This document shows positions 14,951 to 15,448 of a DNA stretch of 15,448 nt, piece by piece. Both the position numbers and the translations under genes were made by a program. The notes beneath the pieces are model-generated. The model did not search any database, was not told the DNA's origin, and worked only from the letters and a program-made list of their open reading frames with translations. Origin of the DNA: Hyphomicrobiales bacterium (GTDB taxonomy: Bacteria > Pseudomonadota > Alphaproteobacteria > Rhizobiales > Xanthobacteraceae); NCBI GenBank assembly GCA_003164375.1, contig PLTE01000203.1, forward strand, positions 2,659 through 18,106. Reading direction: 5' to 3'. Every line of letters starts with the position of its first letter. Position 1 is the first letter of the stretch.

Positions 14951-14968
14951 CGGCTGGCTGGGCAGCCG
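14951..14968. terminator. Weak hairpin between convergent genes
   Basis: CGGCTG (14951-14956) and CAGCCG (14963-14968) make a 6-pair stem with a 6-base loop between the VOC gene and the convergent glycosylase gene. No T run is present on either strand, so it is at most a poor terminator. Confidence 0.25.
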
Positions 14969-14974
14969 GGCCGG

Positions 14975-15448
14975 TTAGATGACGGCGTTCGTCGTCTGCG
15001 CGTCCAGCATAGCGCGCAGCTTGGCAAAAACATCGCGGAACATCTGCGGCGTCAGCACGCCGGTATTCGTGTTGTAGCGCGAGCAGTGATAGCTATCGAA
15101 TAATGTGAACGCGTCCATCGGGTGGCTGCGGCCGTGGCCAAACGGAAATGCCGATCGCCGCGCTCCATTCGCCACGATGAGGGTTTCGTGCGCTATTCGC
15201 CCCAACGCCACCACGGCGCGGAGCTTGCTCATTTCCTTGATCGTTGCGCTGAGGAAGTCGCGGCAGGTCGCGATCTCCTGTGGCACCGGCTTGTTTTCCG
15301 GCGGCACACAGCGCACCGCATTGGTGATGCGGCAATCGAGGAGTTCGAGCCCGTCATCCGGGCGCGCTTGATAGATGCCGCGAGCAAAGCCGAATTCGAT
15401 GAGGGTTGCGTAGAGCAGGTCGCCGGCATAGTCGCCGGTGAACGGCCG
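14975..15448 (-). CDS. Uracil-DNA glycosylase, family 5-like (3' part)
   Basis: The last 157 residues of a gene whose 5' end lies beyond the window; the frame is open to the edge. The enzyme removes uracil (and in family 5 also other deaminated bases) from DNA to start base-excision repair. Visible motifs: RPFTGDYAGDLLY at the window edge, matching the family 4/5 GRPFxGxxAG element that normally follows the nucleophile-region motif; TNAVRCVPPENKPVP, the central stretch conserved in family 4/5 enzymes; VVALGRIAHETL; and SYHCSRYNTNTGVLT, equivalent to the C-terminal active-site loop with its conserved His. The residue after that His is Cys, where Pro is often found. The four iron-sulfur cysteines expected in the family cannot all be checked because the N-terminus is missing. 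Confidence 0.9.
   Translation of the reverse strand, partial: RPFTGDYAGDLLYATLIEFGFARGIYQARPDDGLELLDCRITNAVRCVPPENKPVPQEIATCRDFLSATIKEMSKLRAVVALGRIAHETLIVANGARRSAFPFGHGRSHPMDAFTLFDSYHCSRYNTNTGVLTPQMFRDVFAKLRAMLDAQTTNAVI

Noticed and set aside
1..15448. CRISPR array, transposon, phage or known defence system
   Set aside because: The only regular repeats are the 102-bp TPR-coding units inside a gene. No cas, transposase, integrase, toxin or nuclease-defence motif was found.

Overview
The window looks like chromosomal DNA from a GC-rich alphaproteobacterium of the Hyphomicrobiales (Bradyrhizobium/Rhodopseudomonas-like). Supporting this are a Porin_2-type porin with the typical AADLPVKAKPVEYVKVC mature N-terminus, the divergent slt / dapA-smpB arrangement, and the closest remembered matches of SmpB and the family-5-type uracil-DNA glycosylase. 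This is judged from remembered protein families; no search was run.

Left part (1-2123): the 3' end of a tRNA-Ser(GGA) gene, a strong 16-pair hairpin directly behind it, then a small accessory patch. The patch holds a relic (144-226) of the 5' part of a secreted-protein gene, a low-GC glycosyltransferase gene (251-961) and an intact paralogue of the relic (1095-1520). A 600-base non-coding stretch follows, with an AT-rich promoter-like segment and a predicted hairpin in what would be the porin leader.

Centre (2124-9907): a 518-residue outer-membrane porin ends at a clear Rho-independent terminator. Convergent to it, on the minus strand, is a row of three genes: an alpha/beta hydrolase, a TPR + GT41 (SPINDLY/O-GlcNAc-transferase-like) protein, and a three-module protein joining an N-terminal GT32-like glycosyltransferase, nine TPRs and a second GT41 domain. 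The two GT41 genes are tandem paralogues and overlap by 14 bases. They are the most unusual content of the window and may form a cytoplasmic protein-glycosylation pair; no substrate is identifiable from the sequence.

Right part (9908-15448): conserved housekeeping genes. These are a soluble lytic transglycosylase (minus, GTG start with a strong Shine-Dalgarno), then divergently dapA (lysine/diaminopimelate synthesis), mscL (mechanosensitive channel), smpB (trans-translation) and a VOC-family protein. The 3' part of a uracil-DNA glycosylase gene, convergent to these, runs off the end. The slt-dapA divergent region carries an interrupted dyad, and the dapA-mscL gap carries a REP-like double hairpin.

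No CRISPR array, transposase, integrase, phage gene or known defence system is visible. The best candidates for something new are the GT32-TPR-GT41 fusion with its tandem GT41 partner, and the duplicated gene relic flanking a glycosyltransferase next to a tRNA.
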